From positions 1 through 31,530 of the forward strand of contig DATBZA010000141.1 in NCBI GenBank assembly GCA_036513415.1: a stretch of DNA of 31,530 nt, written 5' to 3'. The translations under genes were made by a program, and so were the position numbers. Below the pieces are notes generated by a model that was not told the DNA's origin, made no database searches, and was given only the letters and a program-made list of their open reading frames with translations. Shown here piece by piece: positions 7,613-15,069 of the stretch; positions within the stretch are counted from its first letter, which is position 1; each line of letters opens with the position of its first letter. The DNA is from 40CM-4-68-19 sp036513415 (lineage in GTDB: Bacteria > Myxococcota > Myxococcia > Myxococcales > 40CM-4-68-19).

Positions 7613-9636
7613 GGCAGCACCCGGACCAGCCGGGCGGTCTTGCCGGGCTCGATCTGCACCTGTTCCTCGAGCCGCCTCCCGTCGGCCGTTTCCAGGACCA
7701 GCGTGTGCGACCCCGCCGGAAGCACCACGGGATTGGCCGCCGGAATCGGGGTCCAGCGCCCTGCTTCCTGTCCGTCGATCGTCAGCCGCGCGGCAGGCCG
7801 GCTCTGGACCACCAGGTAGCCGACGCCCCGGACGACGGCGGGAGTCGGTGCGGCAACCTCCGAGGCGATCTCCGGCGCCGGCTCGACCTTCTCGCGCCCG
7901 ACGCGCTCCGGCTTGCGCGACAGGACCTTCCTGGGTTGAAGCGCCGGGGCCGGCAACGCGGCTGCCGCCGGAGCTGGTGTCAGGACCACGCCGGCGAGCT
8001 GCATCGGTCGCTCCGCGACCAGCCTCGCGATCAGCTCGACGGGCGCGCGGCCACCGCGCACGTCGAGCACGACCGAGAATGGCTTGAACCCGTCGGCGCG
8101 CACCTCGATGCGATGTTCCCCCGCCGGCAGGTTGCGCACGAACGGCGGAAGCTGGCCCGAGGGCCGGCCGTCGACGATCAGATCGGCGGGCACCGAGGGA
8201 GAGGGCGTGACGATCACCTTGCCGGGAAGCGGATCGCGCTGCATCCGGAGCGCGATCGACACGCCCACCACGCCCAGCGCAATCGGCAGCGCGGCGTAGA
8301 GCGCCCAGCGCCGGGGACTTGGACCCGCCTTCCGGGCCGCGAGCGGCTTCGAGAGCGCGGAGTCGCGCAGGCTCCGCGGCGCCACCGTGCGCTCGTCCGA
8401 GACGTCGAAGCGGCCCTGTTCGGCCGCCGCCACCGCCGCGTCGTCCATCTTCATCGTCGGCAGCTCGTTCGGCTCGCGCGGCGGCGCGCGTCGCGGCACC
8501 GGCGTCAAGCCTCGGGGAGGAGTGCGCGTGGTGGCGGGCGCGCGCCGCTGCTCCGCGGGCCGTGCTTCTTTGGCCTGGAGCACCGGCACCGGCAGCGGCT
8601 CGTGTGGCGTGTGGGCCAGCTCCGAGACGATCACCGGCGGCAGCTCGGCGCGCCGCGGCGGAGGGGGACCGGCAGCCAGCCAGGCGCGCAGGCGCCTTTG
8701 CTCCTTGTCGAAGTCGACCCTGAACTCCTCGCGCAGCCACTCCGCGAGCTGACGCGATCCGAAGGCGGCGTTGCCCGCCACCGCAAAGGGCGCGAGCTGG
8801 TCGTGCAGCTCGGACGCGCTCTGGTACCGCTGGGCGGGGTCCGGGGCCAGCGCCTTGAGGATCACGCGCTGAAGCTCTTCCGCGCAGGAGGGATTGCGCG
8901 AGCGCGGCTCGGGGACCGCTCCGCGCCGCACCTTCTCCAGGATGGCGAAGTCCGAGTCTCCGGTGAACAGCTTCTCGCCGCACACCAGCTCCCAGAGGAG
9001 GATCCCGCAAGCGAAGACGTCGCTGCGCCCGTCGATGGGTTGCCCCTTCACCTGCTCGGGCGACATGTAGCTGAACTTTCCCTTCAGGATCCCCGACTGC
9101 GTCTTCTGCAGCCGGCTCTCCGCCTTGGCGATCCCGAAGTCGATCAGCTTGACCTCGCCTTCGAAGCTGACCAGCACGTTCTGGGGCGAGACGTCGCGGT
9201 GGACGATGCCGAGCGGCCGCCCCTGCGCGTCGCGCTTGCGGTGCGCGTAGTCGAGCGCCTCGCACACCTCGGCGACGATCAGGCACGCCTGCGGAACCGG
9301 CACGGACTGCTCCCGCTTGCGGAAGCGCGCGACGAGCTGCCGCAGGTCCCGTCCGGAGATGTACTCCATGGCGATGTAGAGGTTCTCGTCGTACTTTCCC
9401 AGCTCCAGCACCTGGACGATGTTCGCGTGCGAGAGCTGCACGGCGATCCGCGCCTCGTCCACGAACATGTGGATGAACTCGGCGTCCTCCCCCATGGTGG
9501 GCAGGATCTTCTTGATCGCCAGCAGCCTCTCGAACCCTTCCACCCCGAACGCCTTGGCGACGAACACCTCCGCCATTCCACCCACGGCAATCCGCTCGAG
9601 GAGGAGGTAGTTCCCGAACTTGATGGGCTGGCGCAT
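7609..9636 (-). CDS. Ser/Thr protein kinase with membrane anchor and two PEGA domains
   Basis: A 675-residue Hanks-type kinase. The N-terminal kinase domain (about 8-285) has the Gly loop IAVGGMAEVFVAK, Lys42, Glu61, the catalytic loop VHRDVSPQN (Asp148) and Asp166-Phe-Gly. A Pro/Arg-rich linker leads to one membrane helix at about 445-464. Two extracytoplasmic PEGA domains follow (about 474-540 and 606-675), marked by VDGRPSG/LPAGEHRIEVRADGF and IDGQEAG/LPAGSHTLVLETADG. This layout is characteristic of myxobacterial signalling kinases, in which the PEGA part is thought to sense or bind envelope material. I chose the ATG just before the kinase fold; a longer in-frame frame would overlap the divergent Cys-rich gene. 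The target is unknown. Confidence 0.92.
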   Translation of the reverse strand: MRQPIKFGNYLLLERIAVGGMAEVFVAKAFGVEGFERLLAIKKILPTMGEDAEFIHMFVDEARIAVQLSHANIVQVLELGKYDENLYIAMEYISGRDLRQLVARFRKREQSVPVPQACLIVAEVCEALDYAHRKRDAQGRPLGIVHRDVSPQNVLVSFEGEVKLIDFGIAKAESRLQKTQSGILKGKFSYMSPEQVKGQPIDGRSDVFACGILLWELVCGEKLFTGDSDFAILEKVRRGAVPEPRSRNPSCAEELQRVILKALAPDPAQRYQSASELHDQLAPFAVAGNAAFGSRQLAEWLREEFRVDFDKEQRRLRAWLAAGPPPPRRAELPPVIVSELAHTPHEPLPVPVLQAKEARPAEQRRAPATTRTPPRGLTPVPRRAPPREPNELPTMKMDDAAVAAAEQGRFDVSDERTVAPRSLRDSALSKPLAARKAGPSPRRWALYAALPIALGVVGVSIALRMQRDPLPGKVIVTPSPSVPADLIVDGRPSGQLPPFVRNLPAGEHRIEVRADGFKPFSVVLDVRGGRAPVELIARLVAERPMQLAGVVLTPAPAAAALPAPALQPRKVLSRKPERVGREKVEPAPEIASEVAAPTPAVVRGVGYLVVQSRPAARLTIDGQEAGRWTPIPAANPVVLPAGSHTLVLETADGRRLEEQVQIEPGKTARLVRVLP

Positions 9637-9682
9637 GGCGGCGAGCGCCGGAGCGTAGCGCCTCGGGAGCGGAACGGGCAAG

Positions 9683-9985
9683 ATGAGCCCCATGCACGTC
9701 TGCCACGCTTGCCGCAGGGAGGTGGACCTGGGCGTGACGGGCACCGCGGGCCGCCGCGACGAATGCCCGCACTGCCGCGCGGCGCTGCACTGCTGTTTCA
9801 ACTGCCACGCGTATGATGAGACGATGCGCTACGGGTGCCGGGAGCCGCAGGCGGAGCCGCCCAGCGACAAGGAGCGGGCGAACGCTTGCGAGCTGTTCGT
9901 GTTCAAGAAGGGAGAGCGGGCGGCGAAGGAGGAGGATCCGCGCGCGAAGGCGCTGTCGGCGCTGGACGCGCTGTTCAAGAAGTGA
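9683..9985 (+). CDS. Small Cys-rich, zinc-ribbon-like protein
   Basis: A 100-residue protein with paired cysteines: Cys7-x2-Cys10, Cys28-x2-Cys31, a CCFNC cluster (37/38/41), Cys52 and Cys69. This suggests one or two structural zinc sites. The C-terminal third is Lys/Glu/Ala-rich and helical (KALSALDALFKK). GGGAGCGG precedes the ATG at 9683; a second ATG 3 codons later is possible. It is divergent from the kinase gene with a gap of only 46 bases. No catalytic family is recognised; it may be a nucleic-acid- or protein-binding adaptor. Confidence 0.7.
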   Translation: MSPMHVCHACRREVDLGVTGTAGRRDECPHCRAALHCCFNCHAYDETMRYGCREPQAEPPSDKERANACELFVFKKGERAAKEEDPRAKALSALDALFKK

Positions 9986-9987
9986 GG

Positions 9988-10132
9988 ATGCGAACGGCTC
10001 TGCCGACGCGGAGCCATTTGGCTGTTCGTGGAGGCGGTGGCAGTGACGGGTGTGCTGGTCCCCTCCCCGCGGCTGTGTTGGTTGGTCCGCGGTCCGAAAT
10101 GCCGGGCGAAACAAGGTTCTGCCCAAGTCATT
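9988..10132 (+). repeat. Composite repeat, copy 1 (modules L-M-R)
   Basis: The left module contains GGCTCTGCCGACGCGG and TTTGGCTGTTCGTGG. The middle module is GGGTGTGCTGGTCCCC. The right module is AAGGTTCTGCCCAAGTCA. The same three modules occur in the same order at 10770-10895. The left module can fold as CGAAC-GGCTC pairing with GAGCC and GTTCG. The repeat begins three bases after the stop codon of the Cys-rich gene. Confidence 0.7.
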
Positions 10133-10181
10133 TGGCCCGTGAATCTACGGCTCTACTTGTGATGGTTCCCGACGCTGCGGC

Positions 10182-10194
10182 GGGACCAGCACAC
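10182..10194 (-). repeat. Inverted partial copy of repeat middle module
   Basis: GGGACCAGCACAC is the reverse complement of the GTGTGCTGGTCCC module of the two full copies. It is short but sits in the same patch as the inverted left module. Confidence 0.5.
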
Positions 10195-10328
10195 GGCGGC
10201 CTGCTCCAGGCTCGTTGATGTGTCGCATAGTCAACTCGTCCCGGGACGGGCCGCACCGCGTCATGCGACTCGGCCGGTCTGAAATCGCGAGAGCCCCTCG
10301 CGTATGGGCCCGCTGCGCTCCGCCCCAT

Positions 10329-10377
10329 CCACGAACAACCCAAGCCTGCTCGCGTCGGCAGAGGCGTTCGGGTTCAC
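10329..10377 (-). repeat. Inverted copy of repeat left module
   Basis: Read on the minus strand this gives GTGAACCCGAACG, CCTCTGCCGACGCG and TTGGGTTGTTCGTGG, matching the left module of both full copies. It can fold as an imperfect hairpin with outer CGAAC/GTTCG arms. Confidence 0.6.
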
Positions 10378-10422
10378 GAGCCGGGCGAGGCTTCGTCCAA
10401 CTCGCGGGACGAGTCGGCGGCG

Positions 10423-10444
10423 ACGAGGTCTGCCCAAATCAATC
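10423..10444 (+). repeat. Repeat right module, copy b
   Basis: ACGAGGTCTGCCCAAATCAA followed by TC, nearly identical to 10680-10702 and 10875-10895. It covers the stop codon of the NTF2-like remnant, which is read on the opposite strand. Confidence 0.65.
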
Positions 10445-10665
10445 CGTACCGGTTCGTCCTTCTGGCAGCATGGACACGTGCCATGCGACGAGCCTCCATC
10501 CATCCTTCTGCTTCACGAACGTTTCGGTCGCGAGGAGGGTCCCTGCCCGGTGCTCGCCCCGCACGATCACGCCCTCGTTGCGGCCGGCGGCGCCGCGACG
10601 AACAGGGCGACAGCAGTCGTCGCAACGAAGAGGCCAAGCTTCACGCCATCTCGTCGAATGTTCAT
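10439..10665 (-). pseudogene. NTF2/DUF4440-like exported protein, degraded remnant
   Basis: From the ATG at 10663-10665 the frame encodes a typical export signal (MNIRRDGVKLGLFVATTAV, then ALFVAAPPAATRA) and stops after 32 codons. A different frame then reads ATETFVKQKDGWRLVAWHVS and ends at 10439. That is the C-terminal strand pattern of SnoaL/NTF2-like DUF4440 proteins (xVFVKxxGxWxLVxWH). The core between the two parts is missing and the frames do not match, so this is an internally deleted gene. It lies precisely between right-module repeats b and c, which fits loss by recombination or slippage. The assignment rests on about 45 C-terminal residues. Confidence 0.55.
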
Positions 10666-10679
10666 GATCGCCTCTGGGA

Positions 10680-10702
10680 CAAGAGGTCTGCCCAAATCAA
10701 TC
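10680..10702 (+). repeat. Repeat right module, copy c
   Basis: AAGAGGTCTGCCCAAATCAA followed by TCG; the core matches copies b and d over about 19 bases. It lies 14 bases upstream of the NTF2-like remnant's start codon. Confidence 0.65.
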
Positions 10703-10769
10703 GGCGCAAGCAACAGAGCCGCCGTGTGACGAACCCGAACGTCCTTCCGCCCAATCTACCGCGCCCGCC

Positions 10770-10895
10770 GTGAATCCGAAGGGCTCTGCCGATGCGGTCT
10801 TTGGCTGTTCGTGGCGGAGGAGGGTGTGCCGGGGGTGTGCTGGTCCCCGGAAATCCTGGGACAAATCGGGTGGAAACGAGGTCTGCCCAAATCAA
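10770..10895 (+). repeat. Composite repeat, copy d (modules L-M-R)
   Basis: GGGCTCTGCCGATGCGG, TTTGGCTGTTCGTGG, GGGGGTGTGCTGGTCCCC and ACGAGGTCTGCCCAAATCAA occur in the same order as in copy 1. The spacer between the middle and right modules also shares GAAAT-type sequence with copy 1 (CCGGAAATCCTGGGAC versus GTCCGAAATGCCGGGC). Its right end abuts the truncated TlpA-like remnant. Confidence 0.7.
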
Positions 10896-10900
10896 TTCGC

Positions 10901-11202
10901 CGGAAGTTCGCCACGATGTGCCCGCCCTGCTTGGCAGAGCTGCCGAGCATCGAGCGCCTGCACAAAGCGGTTCGAAGCTGCCCGTCTTCGTGCTGGCGGA
11001 CGGCGATCTGCCGCAGGTGTTCGACTCAGACTACATCCCGGCCACCTACGTGGTCAGCCCCGACGGCTTGGTCGTCTATCAGCATACCGGCGCGGCGCTC
11101 TGGGACCACAAGCGCGTGGTCGCGTTCCTGCGTGGGCTGGCCATGAAGCACGTCCTTCCGCCGCCGAAATCCGAGCTCAACGTACGAGTCGGAGGACCCT
11201 AG
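10901..11202 (+). pseudogene. TlpA/redoxin-family thioredoxin, truncated and frameshifted
   Basis: The first frame reads KFATMCPPCLAELPSIERLH, the CPPC active-site region of TlpA-like proteins, starting only six bases after a repeat. The normal upstream strand and signal or anchor are absent. Near 10972 the homology shifts frame to KLPVFVLADGDLPQVF, continues with YIPATYVVSPDGLVVYQHTG (the cis-Pro strand) and ends at 11202. Some 30-40 residues usually present between these two parts also seem to be missing. The gene is therefore 5'-truncated at the repeat, internally deleted and frameshifted. It probably came from a periplasmic reductase. Its stop overlaps the stop of convergent cutA. Confidence 0.7.
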
Positions 11203-11516
11203 CCGGTCTCACTCGCGATCCAGTCCAGATACGCCTTGTGCCCCTGCTCCACCGGGATGGCGATCACCTCCGGGACGTCGTACGGGTGCAGCTCGAGAAT
11301 GCGCTCCTTCAAGCGCTCGAACTGCTGCTGGCGCGTCTTGAGCAGCACCAGCACCTCGTTCTCGTCCTGGATCTTCCCCTGCCAGCGGTAGATCGATCTC
11401 AGCGCGGGCAGGATGTTCGCGCACGCGGCCAGCTTCTCGCCCACCACCTTCTTCGCCATCTCCGCCGCCGCGTCCGAGTTGGGCAGCGTGGTGAGGACGA
11501 GCATCGCATCGGTCAT
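11199..11516 (-). CDS. cutA: CutA-family divalent-ion tolerance protein
   Basis: A 105-residue protein of the trimeric CutA1 family. It has the N-terminal strand MLVLTTLPNSDAAAEMAKKV, the KLAACANILP segment, YRWQGKIQDENEVLVLLKT and the C-terminal HPYDVPEVIAIPV motif, all family hallmarks. CutA was named for divalent-cation tolerance, but its molecular role is unsettled. The ATG at 11514-11516 has GGAGGA 6 bases upstream. The whole gene lies inside the open 3' end of the histidine kinase frame on the same strand but in another phase. Its stop codon overlaps that of the convergent TlpA remnant. Confidence 0.93.
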   Translation of the reverse strand: MTDAMLVLTTLPNSDAAAEMAKKVVGEKLAACANILPALRSIYRWQGKIQDENEVLVLLKTRQQQFERLKERILELHPYDVPEVIAIPVEQGHKAYLDWIASETG

Positions 11517-12609
11517 CCGCGCTCCTCCGTTCCGGGTTCCGCTGGTCCTGCTCGAGCGCCACCGGGAGATTGATGGAGAAGATGCAGCCTTTCCCGGGCA
11601 GGTTGCGCACGTCAAGGGTGCCGCCGTTGGCCTGGACTCCCTGGCGGCTGATGGCCAGCCCGAGACCCAGGCCGGTGCGGTCGGTGCTGCGGCGCTCGAA
11701 CGGGCGGAAAAGCTGTTCGGTGAAGCCCGCAGGCAGCCCGCCGCACTCGTCCTCGACCTCGATGCGAATCTTGTCCGCGGCCGCCACGGTCCGGAGGAGG
11801 ACACGGCCATGGGGACGGCTGAACTTGAACGCGTTGCTGAGGAGATTCGAAACGGCGGACGCGAGGAGCAGGCGGTCGGCGTCCACGGCGACCTTGGAAG
11901 GCACTGCCCCGACGGTCAGGTGAACCCCTCTGGCAGTGGCCTCGAGGACTGCCGTGGCCTCCATGTCCCGGATGAAATTAGACAGGACGATGCGCGCGCG
12001 GTGCTGAGCGCCGGTGCTGAGCCGGACTGCAGCCAACGAGCGGTTCGAAGTCTCCCGAAGACCCATCAACGCGCGACCGAGCACGGCGCCTGTCCTTCCG
12101 CTGATTCGCACCTGGCCGCCACGCAGGACCTGGAACGCCACCATCGCGGTCGAGATCAGGTTGCGCTGCTCGTGTGCGAGAGCAGCGAACCGCCCCATCT
12201 CGCCCTCCGACAGCGAGTGCTCGCGCAGCCGAAGGAATTCGGTCACTGCCACGGCGATGGCCTCGTCGAGGCAGTGGTTGAGGGTGCGGAACTCCTCGGT
12301 CGCGATCGGCGAACCGAGCTCCACGGCCAGGTCGGTGAGGCACTCGCACACGTCACCGTAATCGTGGACGACTTGCCCGATGGTGAACCCGCTTCTCAAC
12401 ATCTCTCCACCGTGCTTCGTCGCCGTGGCCGTCAGCGCTGATTCGCTGATCGACGAACCGCGGAGGAGGGCTGCAAGCTGCGTGAGGAAGAGAGGAACGC
12501 CGTACTCCAACTCGGCCGGGGTGGAGCTGGGAAAAGCACGCGTCGCTACTTTCTCGCGCGCGTGGGCAATCAATTCGTTCCGATGCTCAGTGATGAACTC
12601 CAACAGCAT
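11209..12609 (-). CDS. Cytoplasmic sensor histidine kinase with RsbR-N-like sensor domain
   Basis: A 466-codon frame. Residues 1-130 are helical and resemble the RsbR-type N-terminal sensor domain. The dimerisation helix has His146 in FAALAHEQRNL. The ATPase domain shows the N box (SNLLSNAFKF, near 254-263), G1 (VEDECGGLP, Asp287) and G2 (GLGLGLAIS, 313-321). There are no membrane helices, so it should phosphorylate an unlinked response regulator. The chosen ATG at 12607-12609 has GGAG 6 bases upstream; an upstream ATG at 12666 is also in frame. The conserved domain ends near residue 350. Residues 365-466 are encoded by DNA that also encodes cutA in another phase and are Gly/Ala/Arg-rich without resemblance to the family. 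This is either a real overlap or a lost stop. Confidence 0.82.
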   Translation of the reverse strand: MLLEFITEHRNELIAHAREKVATRAFPSSTPAELEYGVPLFLTQLAALLRGSSISESALTATATKHGGEMLRSGFTIGQVVHDYGDVCECLTDLAVELGSPIATEEFRTLNHCLDEAIAVAVTEFLRLREHSLSEGEMGRFAALAHEQRNLISTAMVAFQVLRGGQVRISGRTGAVLGRALMGLRETSNRSLAAVRLSTGAQHRARIVLSNFIRDMEATAVLEATARGVHLTVGAVPSKVAVDADRLLLASAVSNLLSNAFKFSRPHGRVLLRTVAAADKIRIEVEDECGGLPAGFTEQLFRPFERRSTDRTGLGLGLAISRQGVQANGGTLDVRNLPGKGCIFSINLPVALEQDQRNPERRSADDRCDARPHHAAQLGRGGGDGEEGGGREAGRVREHPARAEIDLPLAGEDPGRERGAGAAQDAPAAVRALEGAHSRAAPVRRPGGDRHPGGAGAQGVSGLDRE

Positions 12610-12774
12610 GGCCCGCTCCAACGCGCTCTCGCGCGTGCCGCGGGCGGCCCCAGAACAACCCAGCACGGGCTCGGCTGCTCAACCGGAACTCGTGCGAGTT
12701 GGCCGCAACACCGTGCTCGGGGCGCCGCGGCGCGACCACGCATAACGACATCCATGCGATTGCGCAATCCGCCC

Positions 12775-13260
12775 TTAGCCCTTCCTGAACCGGCCCAGCG
12801 CGCTCGCGATCGCGGAGGGTCCTTTGAGACCCTTCGACGCCATCCAGCCGAGGACCTTGCCGCCGCCCGACGCCATCACGCCGAGCCATCCGCGCATGGT
12901 GAGCTTCAAGAGGCCGCTGTGCAGCTTCACGCGGATCTTGCTCTGCGGATCGCTGGCCACGATGTGCTGGAAGAAGAGGATTCCCAGTTCGCCCACGTCC
13001 GCGTTGGGCTGCGCGGCGATGGCGGTCACCGCCACCGGCGCCATCGTCAGCTCGAAATCGGGATCCTTCGCCGGCCCGTCCAGGAATCGCGGCTTCCCTT
13101 CGATCAGCGCGAAGTGGAAGTCGCCCGGCACGTCGGTGAACCGGACCAAGACCTGCGCCGCCGGCTTGAGGTGCGCGGCCGCCTTGCGGGCCGACTCGCT
13201 GGTCTCGAAGAAGCGCTGCAGAACGAGGTTTGACGGCTCGGGGGTCTGCTCGGTCGCCAT
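12775..13260 (-). CDS. SCP2-like sterol-carrier/lipid-binding protein
   Basis: A 161-residue soluble protein with an SCP2-like pattern: VLVRFTDVPGDFHFALIEGKPRF, then DPDFELTMAPVAVTAI (the substrate-gating strand), then RVKLHSGLLKLTMRGWLGVM. SCP2-fold proteins bind acyl chains or sterols in a hydrophobic tunnel. The assignment rests on the strand pattern rather than invariant residues. It is divergent from polX with a gap of only 39 bases, so the two promoters must overlap. GTPs, metals or catalytic residues are not evident. Confidence 0.6.
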   Translation of the reverse strand: MATEQTPEPSNLVLQRFFETSESARKAAAHLKPAAQVLVRFTDVPGDFHFALIEGKPRFLDGPAKDPDFELTMAPVAVTAIAAQPNADVGELGILFFQHIVASDPQSKIRVKLHSGLLKLTMRGWLGVMASGGGKVLGWMASKGLKGPSAIASALGRFRKG

Positions 13261-13299
13261 GCGCGCCCGAAGCTATGCGCCCTGCTATATTTCCGCAAC

Positions 13300-15057
13300 A
13301 TGACGCCGCGCGAAGTGGCAGCGGTGCTGCGGGAGATCTCGCAGCTCCTGCAGCTCAAGGGAGAGAACGCCTTCAAGGTCCGGGCCTACGATCTGGCCGC
13401 GGACGCGTTCGAGACCCTGCCGCCCGACCCCGCCGCGCCCTCAGGCCTCAACGAGCTGGTCAAGTCCGGCCGGCTGGGGGAGATCGACGGGGTCGGCAAG
13501 GCGATCGACCAGAAGGTCACCGAGCTGGTGAGCACGGGAAAGATGAAGTACCTGGAAGACCTCCGCCGCGAGTTCCCCCACGGCGCGCTCGACCTGGTGC
13601 AGGTGCCCGGCCTGGGACCGCGCAAGGCGGTGGTGCTGATCCGGGAGCTCGACATTGCCTCGCTGGACGATCTGGAGAAGGCGGCAAGCGAAGGCCGCCT
13701 GCGCGGGCTGAAGGGATTCGGCGAGAAGACCGAGCAGGCGATCCTGGAAGGCGTCGCCAAGGTCCGCGCCCGCCAGGTGGCGCGCAAGCCACTCTGGGAG
13801 ACGCGGCCCCTGGCGGAGCAGCTCGTCGAGCGGGTGCGCGCCGCGCCGGGCGTGGTGCGGGCGGAGATCGCCGGCAGCGTCCGCCGCTATTCGGAGACCA
13901 ACGGCGACATCGACATCGTCGCCGCCGTGAGCGGGCCGGTCGAACCGGTCATGGAGGCCTTCGCGCTTGCACCCGGCGTCGCCGAGCTCCTGGCGCGCGG
14001 AAGCACCAAGTCGTCGGTGCGGATGCGCGACGGGCTCCAGGCAGACTTGCGCGTCGTCACCGAGCCGCAGTTCGCCACGGCCCTGCACCACTTCACCGGG
14101 AGCAAGCAGCACCACGTCAAGCTGCGGGGTATCGCGCGGGACAAGGGCCTGAGCATCTCCGAGTACGGCCTGGCCCGTCTGGACGGCGGACCGCCCTTGC
14201 AGCCGGAGTCGGAGGAAGCCCTGTACGGCCTGCTCGGCCTGCAACCGGTGCCGCCGGAGCTGCGCGAGGACCTGGGGGAGCTCGAGCTGGCGAAGAAGGC
14301 CGCGCTGCCGGAGCTGATCGAGGAGCGCGACGTCCGGGGATTCGTGCACTGCCACTCCACCTGGTCCGACGGCAGGGCCACGCTGGAGGAGATGGTCCGC
14401 GCCGCCCACGCGCTGGGGAAGGAGTTCATCACCATCACCGATCACACCCGCGCCGCGCACTACGCCAACGGACTCGACACCGACCGCCTCAAGCGCCAGT
14501 GGGACGAGATCGCGCAGGTGCAGGAGAAGGTCCCCCAGATCCGCATCCTGCGCGGCAGCGAGGTGGACATCCTGGAGGACGGAGCGCTCGACTGGCCCGA
14601 CGCCATCCTCGACCAGCTCGACGTGGTGATCTGCTCCGTGCACCAGCGCTTCAAGCTGGACGAGCCGCGCCAGACCGAGCGCATCCGCCGCGCCCTCTTG
14701 CACCCGAAGTGCGGGATCTGGGGTCACCCGACGGGCCGATACCTGGGCGACCGCGAGCCGATGCCCGCCCGCTGGGAGGAGCTGATCGCCCTCGCGGCCG
14801 AGAAGGGCGTGACCATCGAGTGCAACGGCACCCCCCACCGCCTCGACTTCAGCGCCGAGCTGCTGCGGGTGGCGAACAAGCACAAGGCGAAGATCTGCCT
14901 CTCGGTGGACGCCCACTCCACCAAGGAGCTGGAAAACCTGCACTACGCGGTGGGCACCGCGCGGCGCGGCTGGACGGAGCGCTCGCGGGTGGTGAACGCC
15001 CGCCCCGCCGGCGACTTCCTCAAGATGGTGTGCAGCCGGCAGCCCGCGACGGCCTGA
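13300..15057 (+). CDS. polX: DNA polymerase X family protein with PHP domain
   Basis: A 585-residue bacterial PolX. The N-terminal helical/HhH region (about 1-160) has IDGVGKAIDQKV, VPGLGPRKA and LKGFGEKTE hairpins that bind DNA. The polymerase domain has Gly192-Ser193 and Asp203-x-Asp205 (GDIDIV), with a third Asp at 249 (ADLRVV). The C-terminal PHP domain (about 345-575) has metal ligands: His350-x-His352, TDHT (His382), Glu421, His448, HPTG (His476) and DAHS (Asp537/His539). The family fills short gaps in base-excision repair, and the PHP domain can supply 3'-5' exonuclease or phosphatase activity. All catalytic residues appear intact, and the length matches bacterial PolX. Confidence 0.95.
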   Translation: MTPREVAAVLREISQLLQLKGENAFKVRAYDLAADAFETLPPDPAAPSGLNELVKSGRLGEIDGVGKAIDQKVTELVSTGKMKYLEDLRREFPHGALDLVQVPGLGPRKAVVLIRELDIASLDDLEKAASEGRLRGLKGFGEKTEQAILEGVAKVRARQVARKPLWETRPLAEQLVERVRAAPGVVRAEIAGSVRRYSETNGDIDIVAAVSGPVEPVMEAFALAPGVAELLARGSTKSSVRMRDGLQADLRVVTEPQFATALHHFTGSKQHHVKLRGIARDKGLSISEYGLARLDGGPPLQPESEEALYGLLGLQPVPPELREDLGELELAKKAALPELIEERDVRGFVHCHSTWSDGRATLEEMVRAAHALGKEFITITDHTRAAHYANGLDTDRLKRQWDEIAQVQEKVPQIRILRGSEVDILEDGALDWPDAILDQLDVVICSVHQRFKLDEPRQTERIRRALLHPKCGIWGHPTGRYLGDREPMPARWEELIALAAEKGVTIECNGTPHRLDFSAELLRVANKHKAKICLSVDAHSTKELENLHYAVGTARRGWTERSRVVNARPAGDFLKMVCSRQPATA

Positions 15058-15069
15058 TCTGCGCAACCT

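Larger units (their letters stand above)
9986..10900. other. Decayed, repeat-rich region
   Basis: A stretch of about 0.9 kb without an intact gene. It contains two full composite repeats, several partial repeats in both orientations, an NTF2/DUF4440-like gene remnant, and the junction to a truncated TlpA-like gene. Open frames here are not supported by ribosome binding sites or families. Related fragments such as CAACTCGTCCCGGGACG (near 10230) and CAACTCGCGGGACGAG (near 10398) suggest further diverged copies. Confidence 0.7.

Noticed and set aside
7085..10126. A 1013-codon minus-strand open frame overlapping the PEGA kinase
   Set aside because: The kinase frame with all catalytic motifs covers most of it; the other frame is Arg/Ala/Gly-rich and has no family resemblance.
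10215..10773. Several overlapping open frames of 70-150 codons in the repeat-rich patch
   Set aside because: They are translations of the repeats and pseudogenes, lack start signals and differ between repeat copies.
9986..10900. Integron attC sites and a cassette array
   Set aside because: The right module on the minus strand reads TTTGGGC, close to GTTRRRY, and repeats flank small gene remnants. But the essential GTT/AAC triplet is missing, the remnants face different ways, and no integrase is present.
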